A DNA stretch of 64,000 nt from Flavobacterium sp. TAB 87 (GCF_001529295.1 NZ_LLWK01000038.1:806001-870000); one strand, 5' to 3'; counted from the first letter of the stretch, positions 42,351 through 52,519 are shown. Notes: a model not told the origin generated them from the sequence alone. Numbers and translations are program-made.

Positions 42351-45300
42351 TTGAAAGCAAAAAAATTAGTTTACATATTCGTCATTTTCTTCATTTTTCA
42401 GGCGTGCGGTAAAAAATCGGGTCTTGATTTTAATTCTGATTTCTCCTTATTCAGACCGTATATTTCTAGCTTTACAGGAGGCATTGTTCCTTCTCAGTCG
42501 GACATTCGCGTCGTTTTAGCTTTTGACAAAAAAGAGTGGAAAATAAACGAAGTTTTAGACAATAATTTATTTGATATTTCGCCAAGCGTTGACGGAAAAG
42601 TTGTAGCTCTGTCTAGTAATACCATCGCGTTTATTCCGGAAAAGAAATTAAAATCAGGGACAGAATATCAGGTTACTCTAAGGTTAGATAAATTAATTGT
42701 ACTTCCGAAGGAAGAAGAAAAAACACTGTCTAAATTTAATTTTACGGTTAAAACAATCAAGCAAGATTTTGTAATTAATCCGGCAGACATTCAGTCGCAC
42801 AGCAAAGAATTTCAGTATTTAAATTGCGTGTTGAAAACGGCAGATGATATTGATTTAGAGACTGCTCAAAAATTAGTTTTAGCGAGTCAGAAAGGAAACG
42901 ATCTTAAAATTAAATTTGATACTTCTACGAAATCGGGTAAGGAGTTTAAATTTACAATTGATAATATCCAGCGTTTTGCAGAACCAAGTGAACTCGAAAT
43001 CGCTTATGATGGTAGTAAGTTTGATATTGATCAGAAAGGGACGATTACTTTTCCGATTTCAGGAATCAATGAGTTCAAAGTTGTTAATGTTGTAGTACCA
43101 GATGAAGACACACAGTCGGTTTTAATTAATTTTTCGGAACCGCTTGAAAAAGGCCAAGATTTTAAAGGTTTGGTTGCGATTGAAAATACAAACAATTTAA
43201 AATTTTCGACTCAAGGAAATCTTTTAAAAGTTTATATTTCTAATGAAAAAGCGACTTCAAGGATAGTGCATGAAGTGGTTGTTGCTGATCCAATAGAAAC
43301 AGTAGAATCAGACTCGACTGCTGTCGTTGTTGACAGCGTTGCGATTGCTGTCGCAGAAGTAGCTGAAGAACCAGTTGCCGAAGAAGTAGTTGAAGAAAGT
43401 AGTGCAGAAGAAAATATTACAGGCGAATTGTTGCTGGAAGTCTTTCAAGGAATTGAAAGTCAATACGGCAAGAAAATGAACGAAAGTTACTCACAGAAAA
43501 TATCTTTTGACCAGATAAAACCGAATGTCCGCTTTGTGAAAAATGGGACAATCTTGCCAAGTTCTAATAACTTAAAACTGAATTTCGAGACTGCAAATTT
43601 GGGTAAAGTTGATGTAAAAGTCTACAAGATTTATAAAAATAATATTTTGCAGTTTTTGCAAGACAATCAATTAAATGGTTCGCAAAACTTAAAGCGCGTA
43701 TCACAACCCGTGGCAAAAACAACTATAAATCTCAAAGAAAATAGTTTAGTTAATTTGCATAAGTGGAACACTTTTGCGCTCGATTTGTCTACCATTATTA
43801 AGCCAGAACCGGGTGCAATTTACAGAGTAGAGTTTTCGTATAAAAAGAAATATTCCATATATAAATGTGACTCTTCCGAAAAAGATTCAGAAGAAAACGA
43901 AGACGAGGATGAAGTAGATGAAAACGATGCTAATTATAGTGATAATTCGTACGATGATTATTATTATTACGACGATTATAGCTGGAGAGAAAGTGAAGAT
44001 GCTTGCAGTGGATCGTATTTTTACAATGCCCGAATTGCGACTAATATTTTGGCATCAGATTTAGGTGTTATCGCAAAAAGAGGCGAAAACAAATCGTATT
44101 TATTTGCGGTAAATAATATTCTTACAACGGAGCCTGTTTCAAAAGCAACAGTTGATTTGTATACGTATCAACAACAAAAAATAACTACAGCAACAACAGA
44201 TAGTGATGGACTTGTTTCCTTTCAGCTTGATAAATTTGCCTATTTTGCCATTGTTACTTTAGGAGAACAATCTACTTACGTTAAATTGGATGATGGAAAT
44301 TCATTATCTGTAAGTAATTTTGACGTGGCTGGTGAAACACTTCAAAAGGGATTGAAAGGATTTATTTATGGAGAACGTGGCGTTTGGCGTCCCGGCGATA
44401 ATCTCTATTTATCGTTTATTTTAAATGATGCTTCGAATAAACTACCCAATGCACATCCAATAAAATTTAGACTAACCGACCCCAATGGGAAAGTCGCTTA
44501 CCAAACTGTACAAAGAACCAATGCACTAAATCACTATGCGTTTGTTGTGCCAACAGATCAAGATGCGCCAACAGGAAGTTGGGAGGCAATGGTAAGTGTT
44601 GGTGGCGCGAAGTATTATAAGAATATTAAAATTGAAACGATTAAATCCAATCGGTTAAAAATTAAAAATACGTTTCAAAGAGGCGTATTGTCCTCGTCGT
44701 ATCCAAATTCAAGCAATTTAGAAGTGACCTGGTTGCATGGTGCTATTGCAAAGAATTTGAATGTAGAAATGCAAGCTAAATTCTCGCAACAACAAACTAC
44801 TTTTAAAGGATATGAAAAGTACAATTTTGATGATTTAGTGCGTAAGTTTAGCACTGAAGAAGTAAATATTTTTTCTGGCAAATTAGATCACGAAGGAAAA
44901 GCTTCGGTGTCTATCAATCCGAAATTGCAAGGGCAAGCACCTGGAATGCTGCGCGCTTCGTTTATTACAAAAGTATATGAAGAAGGTGGGGATTTTAGTA
45001 TGGATGCCATGGCTACCACCTATTCTCCTTATAAAACCTATGTTGGTGTAAAATCTCCTGAATTAAATAAATACGGAATGTTAGAAACTCGAACCAACAA
45101 TCGATTTGATGTTGTGACAGTCGATGAAAACGGGCGACCAAAAGCAGTACGTAATCTTGAAGTTAAAGTATATAAAGTTGAATGGCGTTGGTGGTGGGAT
45201 GCTGCCAACGATAATTTATCAAATTATAATTCATCGGAAGCAACAACTTCGTATAAAACATTTACCATAAGTACTAATGCCAGCGGAAAAGGAAGTGTGC

Positions 45301-48038
45301 AATTTGCATTGAGTGATGAAGAATGGGGTCGCTACTTAATTCGAGTTTCAGATAAAATCAATGGTCATGCGACGGCGCTGACCGTAAATATTGACTGGCC
45401 AATTTGGTCAGGAAAGACTAGAAATAACGATGCTTCATCTGCTAATATGCTTGTTTTTTCTACGGATAAAAAAGACTATGCGGTGGGAGAAAATGCATTG
45501 ATTTCTTTCCCTTCTAGTGAAGGTGGTAGAGCTTTAGTCTCTATTGAAAACGGATCAAAAGTGGTGCAAACGCTTTGGGTACAAACGCAAAAAGGGGAAA
45601 CAAAAGTCAAAGTGCCAATAACGGCTGCAATGGCTCCCAATGTTTATTTTAATATTACCTTATTACAGCCACACGCCACTACAAAAAATGATTCCCCAAT
45701 TCGTATGTATGGAATTGTGCCAATTGGTGTGGTGGATAAAAACACTAAACTTGAACCACAAGTTATAATGGCAGATGTCTTGAGACCAGAACAATCATTC
45801 CCAATAAAAGTGAGTGAAAAATCGGGTAAAGAAATGACCTATACTATTGCTGTTGTGGATGAAGGTTTGCTAGATTTAACGCGTTTTAAAACGCCAAATG
45901 CTTGGGATGCCTTTTATATTCGCGAAGCTTTGGGTGTAAAGACTTGGGACGTCTATGATGATGTTATTGGCGCTTATGGCGGAAAAGTAAATCAAATTTT
46001 TAGTATCGGTGGAGATCAGGACTTAGGCGGAGGAAAGGCGAAAAAAGCCAACCGATTTAAGCCTGTTGTTATTTATTTAGGTCCATTTAAATTAGAGAAA
46101 GGACAAGCTAGAACGCATCAAGTTACTTTGCCAAAATATATTGGTTCGGTACGAACAATGGTTGTGGCTGGTGATGCGACAACTAGTGCTTATGGAAGTA
46201 TAGAAAAAGCGACCGCCGTTCGCAGTCCATTAATGGTTTTGGCTACTTTACCGCGAAAAATTTCTCCGTCAGAGAAAGTAACGATTCCGGTAACGGTTTT
46301 TGCGACAGAAAAAAACATTAAAAATGTAAAAGTTCAGATTAAAACCAGTAATGGATTACGCGTGGTTGGAAGTGCAGTTCAAAATGTAAGTTTCGAACAG
46401 CCTGATGAAAAAATGGCTTATTTTAATCTTGCCGTAGGAAGTTTGACAGGAATTGCGAAAGTGCAGATTATTGCGACTTCAGGAGCTGAGAAATCATCGT
46501 ATGACGTAGAGATTGATATGACGAATCCAAATCCGGTAACGAATACCTACACCGATGTGATTTTAGAACCGAATAGCACAAAAACAATTTCTTGGAAAAC
46601 CTTTGGTGTAGCAGGAAGTAACAAAGCAAAATTAGAAGTGTCTTCTATGCCGACTATTAATTTAAATGGCAGATTACAATTTTTGATTCAGTATCCGCAC
46701 GGCTGTGTAGAGCAAACGACTTCAGCTGTTTTTCCGCAATTGTTTTTAAATGACGTAGCCGATATCGATGCGAATCGCCAACAATTGATTCAGAAAAATG
46801 TAACGGCTGGAATTACAAGATTAGGAAGTTTTCAATTAGCAAACGGCGGATTGCCGTACTGGCAAGGAAATGCGATTGCAGACGATTGGGGAACTTCTTA
46901 CGCTGGACATTTTTTAATTGAAGCAGAAAAAAAAGGATATGTTTTGCCAATTAATTTCAAATCAAAATGGCTTTCCTATCAGAAGAAAGAAGCTAAAAAA
47001 TGGCGTTTTGAGCCTCGATATGGAAATGATTTAGCGCAAGCCTACAGATTATACACGATGGCCTTAGCAGGTTCTTCTGATTTGTCTTCGATGAACAGAT
47101 TGCGAGAAACAAAAGGAATTTCAAACGAAACAAAATTACGATTGGCAGCGGCCTATGTTTTAGCAGGACAAAAAAGTGCAGCGACATCGTTACTTTTAAG
47201 TAGTAAAATTGATGATGATTCAAGTAGTTATCAACATTACTATTACGGCTCAAGTGATCGAAACAGAGCGATGGCGTTAGAAACTTTACTATTGTTAGAT
47301 CTCAAACAAAAAGCGTTTGAAATGGCGACAAAACTAGCTAAGAGCATGGCAAGTGATCAGTGGATGAGTACGCAAACTACTGCGTATTCGCTATATGCAA
47401 TGTCAAAATTTGCACTGAATAATGGACCTAAAGGAATCGATTTGCAATTTAGTAAAGAGGGTAAAGCGCAAACTATAAAAACAGGAAAATCAATGGCGGA
47501 CCGTACCTTGGCGGTGAAATATGGTGCCAACAGTCTGACTTTAAAAAACAACAAAAAGAACACTATTTACGTACGAGTGTTAAATACGGGTATTTTACCG
47601 ATTGGTCAAGAAAATGTAATTCAGAGTAATCTTGCTGCAGCAATTGTTTTCAAAAACAGAAAAGGCAGCGTTATTGATGTTTCTAAAATTGCACAAGGGA
47701 CCGAGTTTATTGCTGAAGTTAAAGTGAGAAATCAAAGTAATGAGCGTTTAGAAAATGTAGCTCTAACCCAAATTTTACCTTCTGGTTTTGAAATTGTAAA
47801 CACTCGCTTTACCGACTATGGTGAAGCAACGAACAATACGGCAGATTATATCGATATTCGTGATGATCGAACTAATTTTTACTTCGGATTAAAAGCAGGC
47901 GAGGCTAAAACCTTTACGATATTGCTCAATGCTTCGTATTTAGGGAATTATTATATGCCTGGATTGCAATGTGAAGCAATGTACGATCATACGTTTTTGG
48001 CCAGAACAAAAGGATTTTGGGTTGAAGTAGTAAAGTAA
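42351..48038 (+). CDS. Alpha-2-macroglobulin family lipoprotein
   Basis: This protease-trapping protein of the cell envelope is 1895 residues. It has a lipobox FQAC (C19), a series of macroglobulin-like domains, and the thioester motif in HGCVEQTTS (C1452 to Q1455), so it is of the thioester-active type. C-terminal to this is the alpha/alpha thioester domain (GLPYWQGNAIADDWGTSYA) and a receptor-binding-like domain. Residues about 507-556 form an unusual Asp/Glu/Tyr-rich insertion and 325-360 an Ala/Glu/Val-rich one. Translation seems to start at TTG 42351. The PBP1C gene follows 20 bases later, a linkage known for bacterial macroglobulins, which are thought to guard cells whose wall is breached. 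Confidence 0.92.
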   Translation: MKAKKLVYIFVIFFIFQACGKKSGLDFNSDFSLFRPYISSFTGGIVPSQSDIRVVLAFDKKEWKINEVLDNNLFDISPSVDGKVVALSSNTIAFIPEKKLKSGTEYQVTLRLDKLIVLPKEEEKTLSKFNFTVKTIKQDFVINPADIQSHSKEFQYLNCVLKTADDIDLETAQKLVLASQKGNDLKIKFDTSTKSGKEFKFTIDNIQRFAEPSELEIAYDGSKFDIDQKGTITFPISGINEFKVVNVVVPDEDTQSVLINFSEPLEKGQDFKGLVAIENTNNLKFSTQGNLLKVYISNEKATSRIVHEVVVADPIETVESDSTAVVVDSVAIAVAEVAEEPVAEEVVEESSAEENITGELLLEVFQGIESQYGKKMNESYSQKISFDQIKPNVRFVKNGTILPSSNNLKLNFETANLGKVDVKVYKIYKNNILQFLQDNQLNGSQNLKRVSQPVAKTTINLKENSLVNLHKWNTFALDLSTIIKPEPGAIYRVEFSYKKKYSIYKCDSSEKDSEENEDEDEVDENDANYSDNSYDDYYYYDDYSWRESEDACSGSYFYNARIATNILASDLGVIAKRGENKSYLFAVNNILTTEPVSKATVDLYTYQQQKITTATTDSDGLVSFQLDKFAYFAIVTLGEQSTYVKLDDGNSLSVSNFDVAGETLQKGLKGFIYGERGVWRPGDNLYLSFILNDASNKLPNAHPIKFRLTDPNGKVAYQTVQRTNALNHYAFVVPTDQDAPTGSWEAMVSVGGAKYYKNIKIETIKSNRLKIKNTFQRGVLSSSYPNSSNLEVTWLHGAIAKNLNVEMQAKFSQQQTTFKGYEKYNFDDLVRKFSTEEVNIFSGKLDHEGKASVSINPKLQGQAPGMLRASFITKVYEEGGDFSMDAMATTYSPYKTYVGVKSPELNKYGMLETRTNNRFDVVTVDENGRPKAVRNLEVKVYKVEWRWWWDAANDNLSNYNSSEATTSYKTFTISTNASGKGSVQFALSDEEWGRYLIRVSDKINGHATALTVNIDWPIWSGKTRNNDASSANMLVFSTDKKDYAVGENALISFPSSEGGRALVSIENGSKVVQTLWVQTQKGETKVKVPITAAMAPNVYFNITLLQPHATTKNDSPIRMYGIVPIGVVDKNTKLEPQVIMADVLRPEQSFPIKVSEKSGKEMTYTIAVVDEGLLDLTRFKTPNAWDAFYIREALGVKTWDVYDDVIGAYGGKVNQIFSIGGDQDLGGGKAKKANRFKPVVIYLGPFKLEKGQARTHQVTLPKYIGSVRTMVVAGDATTSAYGSIEKATAVRSPLMVLATLPRKISPSEKVTIPVTVFATEKNIKNVKVQIKTSNGLRVVGSAVQNVSFEQPDEKMAYFNLAVGSLTGIAKVQIIATSGAEKSSYDVEIDMTNPNPVTNTYTDVILEPNSTKTISWKTFGVAGSNKAKLEVSSMPTINLNGRLQFLIQYPHGCVEQTTSAVFPQLFLNDVADIDANRQQLIQKNVTAGITRLGSFQLANGGLPYWQGNAIADDWGTSYAGHFLIEAEKKGYVLPINFKSKWLSYQKKEAKKWRFEPRYGNDLAQAYRLYTMALAGSSDLSSMNRLRETKGISNETKLRLAAAYVLAGQKSAATSLLLSSKIDDDSSSYQHYYYGSSDRNRAMALETLLLLDLKQKAFEMATKLAKSMASDQWMSTQTTAYSLYAMSKFALNNGPKGIDLQFSKEGKAQTIKTGKSMADRTLAVKYGANSLTLKNNKKNTIYVRVLNTGILPIGQENVIQSNLAAAIVFKNRKGSVIDVSKIAQGTEFIAEVKVRNQSNERLENVALTQILPSGFEIVNTRFTDYGEATNNTADYIDIRDDRTNFYFGLKAGEAKTFTILLNASYLGNYYMPGLQCEAMYDHTFLARTKGFWVEVVK

Positions 48039-48057
48039 TAGTTTTGAATTATAGATT

Positions 48058-50433
48058 TTGAAAAACCACCTAAAAACGTTTTTACAGCGATTGATCAATT
48101 GGGTACAAAGAAATAAGATAAAATCACTAATAGTATTTGTGCTGTTAGTGATTTATTATTTCTCGCTACCATCAACCTTGTTTAAGGAGCCCTATTCTAC
48201 AGTAATTGAAAGTAGAGAAGGAGAATTGCTTGGCGCTAAGATTGCTGGAGACGGCCAATGGCGTTTTCCGGCACACGATAGCGTTCCAGATAAGTTTAAA
48301 CAATGTATCGTTTATTTTGAGGATGAGTATTTCTATACACATCCTGGGTTTAATCCCGTGGCAATGGTCAATGCGATGCAACAAAACAGCAAAGCAGGCA
48401 AAGTGGTTCGTGGGGGGAGTACGTTAACGCAGCAGGTGATTCGATTGTCTAGAAAAGGCAAACGAAGATCTTATTTTGAAAAAGTTATAGAACTTATTCT
48501 GGCCACTCGATTGGAATTGGGTTATTCTAAAAATAACATCCTCGAATTGTATGCGGCTCATGCTCCTTTTGGAGGTAATGTGGTCGGCTTAGAAATGGCT
48601 GCATGGCGTTATTTTGGTGTTCAATCGAACCAGTTGTCTTGGGCTGAAAGCGCAACTTTAGCGGTTTTACCAAATGCACCAAGTTTAATTTATCCAGGTA
48701 AAAATCAAATTACACTAGTAGCAAAACGCAATAGACTTTTACTGAAGTTAAAAAGCGAAAGTATTATTGATGAGCAAACGTATGAATTGGCTATAGAGGA
48801 ACCTTTGCCGCAAAAACCTTTTGATTTGCCTCAGATTGCACCACACTTATTAGAACGTGTGGCAAAAAATGCAAAAGGAACACGAGTAGAAACTACAGTC
48901 AATTTTGAGTTACAAAACAGAGTCAATCAAATTGCTAAGTATTACTACAATCAATACCAGCAAAATGAGGTTCATAATTTGGCGATATTAGTGATTGATG
49001 TTCAAAATAGAGATATTATAAGTTATGTGGGCAATGCTCCAACAGATCGTGATCATCAAAAAGATGTAGATATTATTGAGGCAGCCAGAAGCACAGGAAG
49101 TATTTTAAAACCTTTATTGTATGCTGCGATGCTCGATGATGGCGAGATTTTGCCAAACACTTTAATTGCCGATGTTCCTACTCAAATAGCGGGTTATACA
49201 CCACAGAATTACAATTTAACTTTCGATGGAGCGGTTCCTGCGCATCGGGCATTGTCTCGTTCATTAAATATTCCGTCTGTCTTAATGTTGCAAGATTTTG
49301 GCGTACATAAGTTTTATGAAGAGTTGCAGAAATTCAAGTTGCGTAATATCAATAAATCGGCGGATCATTATGGATTGTCACTTATTTTAGGTGGCGCCGA
49401 AAGTAATTTATGGGATTTATGCCGATCGTACGCAGGCTTGTCGTCGACGTTAAATTATTTTACTAAAAATGATGGAAAGTATCGTACGCATGAATTTGCG
49501 GAACTAAATTACAATACTGCTTTTAAGACCGATTTTGGAGAAGAATCGAGTCAAAAGAATATTGTGGGAGCCGGATCAATTTGGATGACTTATAATGCCA
49601 TGGAGGAAGTAAATAGACCAGAAGGTGATGAGTCTTGGAAATTTTATGACAGCTCTTTAAAAATTGCTTGGAAAACAGGAACCAGTTTTGGAAACAGAGA
49701 CGCATGGGCCATAGGAACCAATTCGAGATATGTAGTGGGTGTCTGGGTCGGAAATGCAACTGGCGAAGGACGACCAACTTTAACAGGAGTCACTAGTGCA
49801 GCGCCTATTTTGTTTGATGTATTTAATTTGCTGCCAAGACAAAGATGGTTTGAAACACCTTACAAAGATTTAGCTGAAGTAGAAGTTTGCAAATTAAGTG
49901 GTTATTTGGCGAAAGACGGATGTCCCAAAATCAAACAATGGGTTTCGAAAAAGGGAAAATCGACTGCAGTTTGTCCGTATCATAAAATGATCCATTTAGA
50001 TAAAGCGCAGCAGTTTCAGGTTAATAGTAGTTGCGAAAGTGTCGAAAATATGATAGTGAAGAACTGGTTTATCTTGCCGCCCGTTATGGCTTGGTATTAC
50101 AAAAGTAAACATATTGAATATGTGCCTTTGCCGCCTTTTAAAGACGATTGTATTGGAACACAAACCGGTGCTATGGACTTTATTTATCCAAAATCGGGTA
50201 GTAAAATATACCTAACAAAGAATTTTAGTAGCGAGGTGCAACCAGTAATTTTTAAAGTTGCTTATTCTGATCGAGAGAAACAATTATTTTGGTATGTAGA
50301 TCAGGTGTATAAAGGCGCAACTTCCGTTTTTCACGAAAAGCCAATTTTGATGAGTGCTGGGTTTCATTACATTACTGTAGTGGACGAACTGGGAAATGAA
50401 ATTAGCCGAAAAGTTGAGGTGGTTAGTGAATAA
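48058..50433 (+). CDS. pbpC: Penicillin-binding protein 1C
   Basis: A bifunctional peptidoglycan synthase of 791 residues anchored by one membrane segment (about 22-38). The glycosyltransferase (GT51) domain has FEDEYFYTHPGF with E88, and RGGSTLTQQV. The transpeptidase domain has S348-x-x-K351 (TGSILK), SLN in SRSLNIP and K539-T-G-T-S. The C-terminal BiPBP_C domain follows. Cys residues cluster at about 610-665 (EVCKLSGYLAKDGCP). Start is TTG 48058, 20 bases after the macroglobulin gene, so they form an operon. Confidence 0.94.
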   Translation: MKNHLKTFLQRLINWVQRNKIKSLIVFVLLVIYYFSLPSTLFKEPYSTVIESREGELLGAKIAGDGQWRFPAHDSVPDKFKQCIVYFEDEYFYTHPGFNPVAMVNAMQQNSKAGKVVRGGSTLTQQVIRLSRKGKRRSYFEKVIELILATRLELGYSKNNILELYAAHAPFGGNVVGLEMAAWRYFGVQSNQLSWAESATLAVLPNAPSLIYPGKNQITLVAKRNRLLLKLKSESIIDEQTYELAIEEPLPQKPFDLPQIAPHLLERVAKNAKGTRVETTVNFELQNRVNQIAKYYYNQYQQNEVHNLAILVIDVQNRDIISYVGNAPTDRDHQKDVDIIEAARSTGSILKPLLYAAMLDDGEILPNTLIADVPTQIAGYTPQNYNLTFDGAVPAHRALSRSLNIPSVLMLQDFGVHKFYEELQKFKLRNINKSADHYGLSLILGGAESNLWDLCRSYAGLSSTLNYFTKNDGKYRTHEFAELNYNTAFKTDFGEESSQKNIVGAGSIWMTYNAMEEVNRPEGDESWKFYDSSLKIAWKTGTSFGNRDAWAIGTNSRYVVGVWVGNATGEGRPTLTGVTSAAPILFDVFNLLPRQRWFETPYKDLAEVEVCKLSGYLAKDGCPKIKQWVSKKGKSTAVCPYHKMIHLDKAQQFQVNSSCESVENMIVKNWFILPPVMAWYYKSKHIEYVPLPPFKDDCIGTQTGAMDFIYPKSGSKIYLTKNFSSEVQPVIFKVAYSDREKQLFWYVDQVYKGATSVFHEKPILMSAGFHYITVVDELGNEISRKVEVVSE

Positions 50434-50451
50434 TCTTTTTAGCACTAAATT

Positions 50452-50530
50452 CTAGCCCTGATAGAAGCGGCATCCTTTTTTGCCTTTCTTTAAGGCGAAA
50501 AAGATACAGCGAATAGCAGGAAATAGCTCC
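50452..50530 (-). repeat. Dispersed intergenic hairpin repeat, copy D
   Basis: CTAGCCCTGATAGAAGCGGC, ATCCTTTTTTGCCTTTC, TTTAAGGCGAAAAAGATACA, GCGAATAGCAGGAAATAGCTC. It is the reverse complement of copies A and C in arrangement, with a central hairpin GCCTT/AAGGC. Confidence 0.8.
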
Positions 50531-50552
50531 TTCAAATTTTCAAAAAAGACAC

Positions 50553-50587
50553 AAAAAAACCGCCAATCTTTCGAGAGGCGGTTTTAT
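50553..50587. terminator. Terminator between convergent pbpC and rng
   Basis: Stem AAAACCGCC/GGCGGTTTT (50556-50564 with 50577-50585) with an inner TCT-TTCG-AGA tetraloop hairpin. On the minus strand it is followed by seven T, so it serves mainly rng; the plus-strand side is weaker. Confidence 0.82.
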
Positions 50588-50590
50588 TAT

Positions 50591-52135
50591 TTATTCTTTG
50601 ATAACATTTCCTTGTTTGTCGTAGAAATGATATTCTAAGTACGTGTAAGCGTCACGTGGTATGATTTTTACCCATTTTTTGTATTCAAAAAACCATTTTG
50701 AACGCAATGATGGAAAACCTTGACTGAGGTATGCAGCCACAAACGGGTGTACATTAAGTACGACGTTTTTGTGGATTTTTAAAATTCGTTCTAGATCAAG
50801 AGCGATTTTATCAATGATTTGAATTGGTGCTTCAATTTCACCATTTTCATTGTTTGGATCTTCTTCTCTAGTTTTAATGTTTACTTCGGGTCTTACTCTC
50901 TGTCGAGTAATTTGAACAAGTCCAAATTTACTAGGAGGCAAGATTTTATGCTTGGCTTTATCGTCGCTCATTTCTTCTCGCAAGAAGTCGAACAGAACTT
51001 TCCTGTTTTCTGGATTAGACATATCGATAAAATCAATCACTATGATTCCGCCCATATCACGCAAACGCAATTGTCTGGCAATTTCGGCAGCTGCAATCAT
51101 ATTTACTTCAAGAGCTGTGTCTTCTTGGTTGGTGGCTTTGTTTGATCGGTTACCACTGTTGACGTCAATGACGTGCAAGGCTTCGGTATGTTCGATGATC
51201 AAATAAGCTCCTTTACTCATAGAAACCGTACGGCCAAATGAAGTTTTGATTTGTCTCTCAATGTTGTATTTCTCGAAAATTGGAGTGTCGTTTGATTGAT
51301 AAAACTTTACAATCGATTGTTTGGAAGGTGCAATTTCTTGCAAATATTCCTTCGTTTGATGGTACAACTCTTCGTCATCTATCTGAATACCACTGAAGGT
51401 ATCGTTGAAAACATCTCTTAATATCGAAGACGCTCTATTGAGTTCTCCTAATACTTTGGATGGATGATGAGCAGTTGGTAATTTTTTACACATTGCAGTC
51501 CATCTGCCTAGCAGGTTCTGCAAATCTTTTTCTAATTCTACTGTACTTTTGCCTTCGGCTACTGTGCGAACAATAACACCAAAACCTTTTGGTTTGACTG
51601 ATAGAACAAGTTTTTTAAGTCGATCCTTCTCTTTTTTGTCTTCTATTTTTTGTGAAATAGAAACACGGTCGGAAAAAGGAACTAGAACAATAAAACGTCC
51701 GGCAAGAGAAAGCTCAGCGCTAATTCTTGGTCCTTTGGTTGATATTGGTTCTTTAACTACTTGAACTAAAACAGATTGATTGGCACTTAAGATATCAGTA
51801 ATGATACCGTCTTTGTCAATCTCTTTTTCAAACTGAAAAGCTTTTAGGGAGAAATCTTTTAATTTACCTGCGCTTACAAGTTTTATGAATTTCAGTTGGG
51901 AAGCTAAGTTAGGACCTAGATCGTGATAATGTAAAAAGGCATCTTTTTCAAAGCCTACATTTACAAAAGCAGCATTAAGTCCGGCAACTGGTTTTCGTAT
52001 TTTGGCGATAAAAATATCACCAACTTGAAAGTTGCTTTTCTCTTCTTCCTTGTGTAATTCAATTAGTTTTCCATCTTTTAATAAGGCAAAATCTACGGCT
52101 TCAGAACTAGATCTAATGATTAATTCTTTATTCAC
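50591..52135 (-). CDS. rng: Ribonuclease G/E family protein
   Basis: This endoribonuclease acts in rRNA maturation and mRNA turnover. The 514-residue product begins with MNKELIIRSSSE, has an S1-type RNA-binding domain (about 38-130, GDIFIAKIRKPVAGLNAAFVNVG), and the catalytic core with the metal aspartates in IDVNSGNR and IVIDFIDM. It lacks the long E. coli RNase E C-terminal scaffold and is the size of RNase G. The start appears to be GTG at 52135, as no ATG fits. It is downstream of the small basic-protein gene and HU on the same strand. Confidence 0.93.
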   Translation of the reverse strand: MNKELIIRSSSEAVDFALLKDGKLIELHKEEEKSNFQVGDIFIAKIRKPVAGLNAAFVNVGFEKDAFLHYHDLGPNLASQLKFIKLVSAGKLKDFSLKAFQFEKEIDKDGIITDILSANQSVLVQVVKEPISTKGPRISAELSLAGRFIVLVPFSDRVSISQKIEDKKEKDRLKKLVLSVKPKGFGVIVRTVAEGKSTVELEKDLQNLLGRWTAMCKKLPTAHHPSKVLGELNRASSILRDVFNDTFSGIQIDDEELYHQTKEYLQEIAPSKQSIVKFYQSNDTPIFEKYNIERQIKTSFGRTVSMSKGAYLIIEHTEALHVIDVNSGNRSNKATNQEDTALEVNMIAAAEIARQLRLRDMGGIIVIDFIDMSNPENRKVLFDFLREEMSDDKAKHKILPPSKFGLVQITRQRVRPEVNIKTREEDPNNENGEIEAPIQIIDKIALDLERILKIHKNVVLNVHPFVAAYLSQGFPSLRSKWFFEYKKWVKIIPRDAYTYLEYHFYDKQGNVIKE

Positions 52136-52160
52136 ACTGTAAATTTTTATCCGAACTTTT

Positions 52161-52195
52161 TAGTTTTCAGTTTTAGGTTTTAGTTTTCAGTTTTA
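52161..52195. repeat. Direct repeat upstream of rng
   Basis: TAGTTTTCAGTTTTA occurs at 52161-52175 and again at 52181-52195, followed by related words CATAACTC, CTTATAACTC. Located in the 260-base gap before rng. The remainder of this gap holds nothing recognised. Confidence 0.7.
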
Positions 52196-52371
52196 CAACT
52201 CATAACTCCTAACTTATAACTCGTGACTGAATTGTAAGGATGGATTAAACAATATTTTAACAGGTATTGAACCCGGGGAAAATTAGCTTGCAACAAACAG
52301 TTTAAAGTGATCAGCGAACTGAAGACTTATTACTGACGGGCGAATACTAACTTTCGATTTCAATGAACGTT

Positions 52372-52404
52372 TAAAAAGAAAAAAGTAGTTTAAAACTACT
52401 TTTT
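52372..52404 (-). terminator. Terminator of the small basic protein gene
   Basis: On the minus strand AAAAAGTAG pairs with CTACTTTTT, and the TAG stop codon itself is in the left arm; a T-rich run follows. It separates the small gene from rng. Confidence 0.7.
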
Positions 52405-52488
52405 CTTTTTGTGACGGTTAGCTCTCGCTCTTTTCTTTCTTTTGTGCGTAGCTACCTTATGTCTCTTTCTTTTTTTACCACTTGGCAT
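52396..52488 (-). CDS. 30-residue, highly basic small protein
   Basis: A short gene easily missed by length cut-offs encodes MPSGKKRKRHKVATHKRKKR followed by ARANRHKKKK. Nineteen of 30 residues are Lys, Arg or His and there are no acidic residues. This composition is typical of small ribosomal proteins or RNA/DNA-binding tails. I recall near-identical short proteins in Bacteroidota genomes upstream of RNase G/E genes, but cannot name the family with certainty. An unusual small ribosomal protein is a possibility. It is between HU and rng on the same strand with its own terminator. Confidence 0.75.
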   Translation of the reverse strand: MPSGKKRKRHKVATHKRKKRARANRHKKKK

Positions 52489-52519
52489 ATCGTATCGATT
52501 TTATGATTAATTAATAGTG

